A DNA stretch of 64,000 nt, from positions 91,600 to 155,599 of the forward strand of contig JNVV01000055.1 of the NCBI GenBank assembly GCA_000733355.1. Direction: 5' to 3'. The DNA is from Falciphora oryzae (Eukaryota > Ascomycota > Sordariomycetes > Magnaporthales > Magnaporthaceae). The position numbers and the translations under genes are program-made. Under the pieces are notes generated by a model. It worked only from the letters and a program-made list of their open reading frames with translations. It did no database searches and was not told the origin of the DNA. This document shows, piece by piece, positions 59,531-64,000 of the stretch (position 1 is its first letter; the number at the start of each line of letters is the position of its first letter).

Positions 59531-61209
59531 CGAGCACGCGGCTGCTTCCGGGGCCGATGGCCAGGGGCTGGGGCGGAGACGTCCACGCCGTCGGCGGCGT
59601 CCTCGTCGCCTTCGTCGGGGTCTTCCGCATACGGCGCGGGATCAACACCCTCCCGCGTGGGCTGGCCAACCAGCTCGGCTTGCTGTGCTTGGGCTGGGGA
59701 ATCCTGCCCTGCCTCGAGGGCGTAGTCTATGTCTTTCTTCCTCCTCAGCCACTCTTTCTGACGGTTGCTAAATAGGCTATAGGGCGGCATTGGCCCAAGC
59801 CGTGCGAGTTGGCGGCCTTTATTTCCTTCTTCTCCGGCCACTCTTCACGGGCCCGCGCGCCAAAAAAAAATGCCATCAGCGTTAGGCATCGGCCGCCCAA
59901 GCCGCTCGAATTGTGTGCGAGGAGACGGGGTGGTGGGGGGAGGCGATGGCCTTGGGCTGGAGGGTCCTCGCACCGGCCGGGCAGACCGTCATCTCCGGTC
60001 CAATAACCGTCGGGCTGCTTGGTTCTGGAAAGATCAGCGGTTTCCAGCTCGTTGATTCAGGTACATGAACTCGGGGTCTAGCAGCCACGCCGCCTGCCGC
60101 GCTGTGTCGGCCGTTTCGCCGTCGTCCAAAGGGGGCTCCGTTGTGTCCAGCAAGTCCTGCGGCGGCGGCACATGATGGTCGAGCAGTGGCGGGCTATCCA
60201 GATCCGGACCTGGAAGCAGGGCGTGCTCGACGTCGGTCTCGGTGGAGGATTCGTAGGGAGGAGGGTCGTCACGATCGAAGTGAGACGGGCTGAGCTCTGT
60301 TCTGGAATTCACTGCGAGGTTGAGCCATGTCGTAGAATGGAGGCATCTTCGCCGAGGGCCGTCTGGAGCACAGAGTCGTCAGCCGAGATGCCAGATGGGC
60401 GGGGGAAAGGTCGGTCCACTTACGACTTGGCGGCTATGTGGTCCAGGGCCGGCGTCTGGCTTTTTGTTCGTTGTCGTCTAGAAAAGTCAGAAGTGCCCTT
60501 CTCTACTATTCTTCTGGTAGGGCGGTGTTCCTGAGGCATCCTACACACAAGCCCAATGCCTCACATGCCATCCCATGCGCATGGGAACCACGCAGGCCAC
60601 GCAGGTTTGAGGAGTGGTAAACGAGGTGATGGTTTTTGACACGGCCCAGCAGCAAATTCGTTGGATCCCACTTCATCGAGAGGGAGCCTGCGCCTGAGCA
60701 GCTCGAAGCTCTGGTCCAATGAATTGTCGCCCACAAGGCTGTGGGCCCAAACCTGGGTAGACGGGCAGGTGCTCCCTCAAGATTCCTGTGGCCAGGCTGG
60801 GTCCATCAAGCTTTGTCTTCGTTCCATTTCTTTTTTCCTTCCCGTTCACTTCCTCCCCGCACAGCCCACCCAGACACTGCTTCTCCCATCCGCCCTTTTT
60901 TTCTACCATCTCGAGCCTTTTTGCAGTTTGGGAGTCCGAATCCAAGCACGCTTTTCCATTTTCTGCCCTGAACCAAACTGCCAGGGATCCTCTCGACCAC
61001 CATAGCAACAAGCTGCTCACGGCCAGCGTGGTCTGGAGATTGGCTTCCACGCTCCGAAGACGGTTCTTACCAGGCTTGCCCGCAACGGTGATCTTGCTCT
61101 GCCCTACACCCGTCCCTAGAACCCCACCCCACAAACCATCTTGTTCTGCTCTCTGTCCGGACCAAGACCGCCCCTTCGACTCCGATAATGTTCAGGTTGG
61201 GAACCCCAA
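59531..61209. other. Intergenic, no gene identified
   Basis: Minus-strand readings (59.48-59.84 kb, 60.03-60.31 kb) are acidic and Pro-rich (DDPPPYESSTETDVEHALLP) and could be pieces of a decayed gene, but show no domain. A pyrimidine-rich stretch occupies 60.82-60.93 kb. Confidence 0.4.
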
Positions 61210-62170
61210 ATGACTGCAGAGTGGTTTCAACTGACAAAGTGGCTGCAGACAACAAGAGGCCATCACCGGAGATGGTGTCGTCGCTTGTGGCACCAAATAC
61301 AGCGTCTCGATCGCTTCCTACAAGTTCAAGCTCGTCTGCTCTCCGAGGACCCTGAGAAAAAGGTTGATCTTCTCGAGAAGATTGCACTCCAAGGCTACGA
61401 GGCTGCCGTGAAGCACATGGCAGCCGCCGGACCGCGAGAGACTGGGGCACCAAGGCTTTGTCGTGGCACCGTACCAGACTGAACACAGCGAAGCAGCCTG
61501 TCTTCGAGGACGTCAAAAACCTCAGCAGGAAGATTGACGAGGGCGTCTTTGGTATCGTCTGGCGAGCTGTGCTTTACCGGGAGATTGGATTCTCCAGGCC
61601 TCAGCCACGTAAGTCATCTTTTATTTCTCCCCTTTCGCCTCTGCTTTCTCGTTACTCTGTCCATGCTGCTAATCGATGCTTCCAGCCTCATATTATCGAT
61701 GACAGGAAAGCTCTTCGCGACATGGTGATGGCCCGCAGATACTCGGCGCCCCCGACTACCTTGGCTGCAACAAACTGATGCGCCACGACATCAAACACAA
61801 AGACATTCTTTACATGCAGTTGCCCGGTTCACAATACCGCTTCCAGCTTGCCGACTTCGGGCTCGCCAACCGGGATGAGGCCCAGACGTTCTGCGGCACT
61901 CGGCTCTACGTGGCCCCAGAGCAGCACCCATACCACCTGTCCCACGTCTCGGGCTCTAAGCTCCAAGGTCGACATTTGGGCCCTCTGCAAGTCTTCTCAC
62001 CGTTCTTGGAGAGTTTCCACCAGGCGACACGTCAACCCTTTCTATCCTACGCGAGGTACAAGTCCAAGCCAAGTCCTACCCCCTTCTGCAGCACATGGCG
62101 CAGCTCCTCGTCGCCTTTTGTGGCGGCCGGGCTTGAGTTCGGAGCCGTTCCAAATTCTAACACTTGAACA
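61210..62170 (+). pseudogene. Second kinase-like relic
   Basis: Reads LLEKIALQGYEAAVKHMAAA, then in another frame KQPVFEDVKNLSRKIDEGVF with GIVWRAVL, which resembles a glycine-rich loop. It later gives MRHDIKHKDILYMQLPGSQY and FQLADFGLANRDEAQTFCGT, LYVAPEQHPY. These are the HxDIKxxN-type catalytic loop (Asn replaced by Asp), DFG and APE motifs. Frames change several times and the N-lobe Lys region is not found. It is unrelated in detail to the relic at 58-59.5 kb. Confidence 0.6.
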
Positions 62171-62569
62171 GTCCACCCCCGAGGCCGAGCCCGCTGCTAC
62201 TGCAGTTCCCAAAGCACCACTTCAGCAGCCGCCCCCAGCAAAGCGGGAGCGTTCGGGAGAAGGCGGCGAGGCTTGATCCAGCCCGGCATGCCCCAGGCGC
62301 AGGCGGGTGCGCAAAAGCGGAGAGGAGGTCAAAGGTGCCGCCGACGTTGGCGTCCCTGTCGTTACGGCGTTACGGTATGGGGGTAACGGGCCCTCCTCTC
62401 CGTCGCTATCAAACAAGACGAGCCAGGAGAGGCCGCATCTGCCCGGATGACTTACTCAGGAGCCTGCCTGGCAGCCCCAGATCTCGCGGCCGCCATCTCG
62501 GACTCGGACTCGGAATCCAAGAGGCCCGCTGGCTAGTGACGCGAGCAAAGAACCCCGGTTATAGGTACG
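62171..62569. other. Intergenic
   Basis: Between the kinase and peptidase relics. Nothing recognised. Confidence 0.35.
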
Positions 62570-63290
62570 TATGCCGGTTCTCTACACGCCGCTGAAGAAG
62601 TTGGCTGCCAGGCAGGGCGAAAAGTTGACAAAGTCGCAGCCCTCCGCCGCTTCGCCCCGCTTGGTTTATTCGCTTTTATACGGCGAGCACGAGGCAGCCA
62701 GCGCGAGCAATCCTCGGCCCGGCGCCGGACCACGCTCCTCTTCGTCAGAGATGCCAGCAGCGGCGGTGGTTCCGCGAGAGGGCGATATGCTGCGTGTCGA
62801 CTTTGGCGTCTCGGCGCTGGGCCTAAACACGGACACACCACCTGGGCTACGTGTTGCGTCCGGGCAAGATGGAGGACGACGTCCCGTCCGCCCTACGTAA
62901 GAGTAACAGGATGCAGGACACTGCGCGCCAGAACAAGAAGATCGGCCTCGCGGGCAACGAGATCCTGAAGGTGTCCCTGGGCCAGATGAGCAGCGAGGAC
63001 ATCCGGGACAAGGTTTACTGCCGTCCGATCGGGGGCTGGGGCCATTCAGCGGGCACCCCTATCGGTAGGTCTTCCCCAGCCAAGACGGAAAAACACTTGC
63101 GTCCAGGGCTGACACATGAGGAATAGGAACGACAAACTTGCAGGACGGCGTGCCGATCCTGGGAGACCTGCCGCTGCCCGGGAACACTTGCTACAGCATG
63201 GAGCTTCCGGCGACACATTTCGTGCCGGAGCGGAATGCAACGATGCAGACGAAGAAGATGACACACACTCGGCGCGGCACTCCTTGAGCA
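62570..63290 (+). pseudogene. M24 peptidase (Xaa-Pro aminopeptidase/creatinase-like) fragment
   Basis: Reads PREGDMLRVDFGVSALGLNT (first metal-ligand Asp region), then after a two-base deletion near 62835 HLGYVLRPGKM, ALRKSNRMQDTARQNKKIGL and VYCRPIGGWGHSAGTPI (His-rich second region). An intron at about 63066-63126 (GTAGGT..GGAATAG) joins GTTNLQDGVPILGDLPLPGN, YSMELPATHFVPERNATMQ. This order matches fungal M24 peptidases. The N-terminal domain is missing and the frame breaks, so it is a relic. The frameshift removes the reading needed for metal binding downstream. Confidence 0.65.
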
Positions 63291-63877
63291 GTACCGAGGA
63301 CGGGGTGTTTCGAGCGACACCGGTTTGGATCTTGGACCCCAGATTCCATCAAACGAAGCCAGGTCCCCCCGTCGCGGGGGCACAGCCACAACGAACGAAT
63401 CACGGAACATTGAGACCAATCCACCCACCCCCCTCCCCCCGATGGCATACTGAAAGCCCATACGCACACGACGTCCAGACACCCCAGGGGGGTGCGTCGC
63501 CGCAGCACTTTGTGGGTTTGGCTAACTGCTGCTTCGCTATTTGCTCAGAACAGCCGGCTGACCTGATCTGTTCCTAGCAGCTGTCCCCCCATGGTACCCT
63601 GCTCGTACCGGCGAGTTCAAGAAATCACATCGACATGATAGCGACGGCGACCGCACAACACATATACCGCTTCGGCTTTTCACGAGGGGCTGACCGTGGA
63701 GCGCCCAAAGCCGGGTGATCTGTGAGAGTCCTCCGGTCGCGATTGCCCATGTCGACCCCCATTCGTGTCTTGGACTGCACTTCGTCGAAGCGGCCCGGAG
63801 CGACGGACCCCAGCCTCCCTGATCGTCTCTACATCGGTCGGTCCAGGTCCTGGGACGTAAAAGTCTTTCAGCGCTGT
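63291..63877. other. Intergenic
   Basis: No gene or repeat recognised. Confidence 0.35.
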
Positions 63878-63996
63878 CGGTGGCCGCACTCGAGGAGTAG
63901 GGGGCAGAGGGGGAGGTTCGGGGGTATCCTGCTGTGCGGTGGCCGCACTCGATGAGTGGGACGCAGAGGGGGAGGTTCGGGGGTGTCCTGCAGTGC
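63878..63996. repeat. 59-bp minisatellite reaching the window edge
   Basis: Two copies of a 59-bp unit (CGGTGGCCGCACTCGA, GGCAGAGGGGGAGGTTCGGG, GGTATCCTGC). The second copy ends four bases before the window end, so the array may continue. Confidence 0.85.
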
Positions 63997-64000
63997 GGGA

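Noticed and set aside
1..64000. CRISPR arrays, rRNA or tRNA genes
   Set aside because: No spaced identical short repeats of CRISPR form, and no rRNA-like stretch or convincing tRNA cloverleaf noticed by eye; a tRNA scan was not possible, so a missed tRNA cannot be excluded.

Overview
The window looks like a gene-poor, repeat-rich accessory region of a filamentous ascomycete (Pezizomycotina, most likely a Sordariomycete). Evidence is the GC-rich DNA, short introns (about 50-110 bp) with GT..AG ends and CTAAC/CTGAC branch points, HET-domain and NLR-type genes, fungal-type LTR elements, and nonsense changes of the C-to-T/G-to-A kind expected from repeat-induced point mutation. Species cannot be fixed from the sequence.

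Layout. 0-1.4 kb: broken HET-domain gene with an antisense NACHT scrap. 2.8-5.8 kb: intact two-exon gene of a conserved fungal family of unknown function. 6-16.3 kb: repeats, one intact PD-(D/E)XK nuclease-like gene, one relic, and one copy split by a 2.1-kb LTR element. 17-19.5 kb: relics of a cytochrome P450 and a multicopper oxidase. 20.1-25.2 kb: a NACHT-WD40 NLR gene in tandem with a small SesA-like gene. 25-30 kb: repeats and a solo LTR. 30.3-32.8 kb: HET-ankyrin gene containing an assembly gap. 33-34.4 kb: methyltransferase relic and a composite repeat. 35.9-36.6 kb: small secreted cysteine-rich protein. 38.1-41.1 kb: intact NVJ2/TEX2-like lipid-transfer protein, the only clear housekeeping gene. 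42.6-43.4 kb: second solo LTR and a repeat. 43.7-50.2 kb: a very large eight-exon NLR (lipase-like, NACHT, ankyrin, TPR, acidic linker, membrane C-terminus). 50.7-53.5 kb: relics of HET, ABC-transporter and an unknown gene. 54.6-55.3 kb: small multi-span membrane protein. 57.8-63.3 kb: kinase-like and M24 peptidase relics. A minisatellite sits at the right edge.

How the genes relate. The theme is non-self recognition and regulated cell death. HET domains, a SesA-type domain, a SesB-type lipase-like domain and two NACHT receptors with near-identical WD40 or ankyrin repeats lie within 50 kb. The SesA-like gene sits directly upstream of the NACHT-WD40 gene on the same strand. It ends in a Gly/Asn/Gln/Ile-rich tail resembling a short segment ahead of the NACHT domain, the arrangement expected of an amyloid-signalling effector/receptor pair (inference). 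LTR elements and relics of other genes show repeated insertion and decay around these genes.
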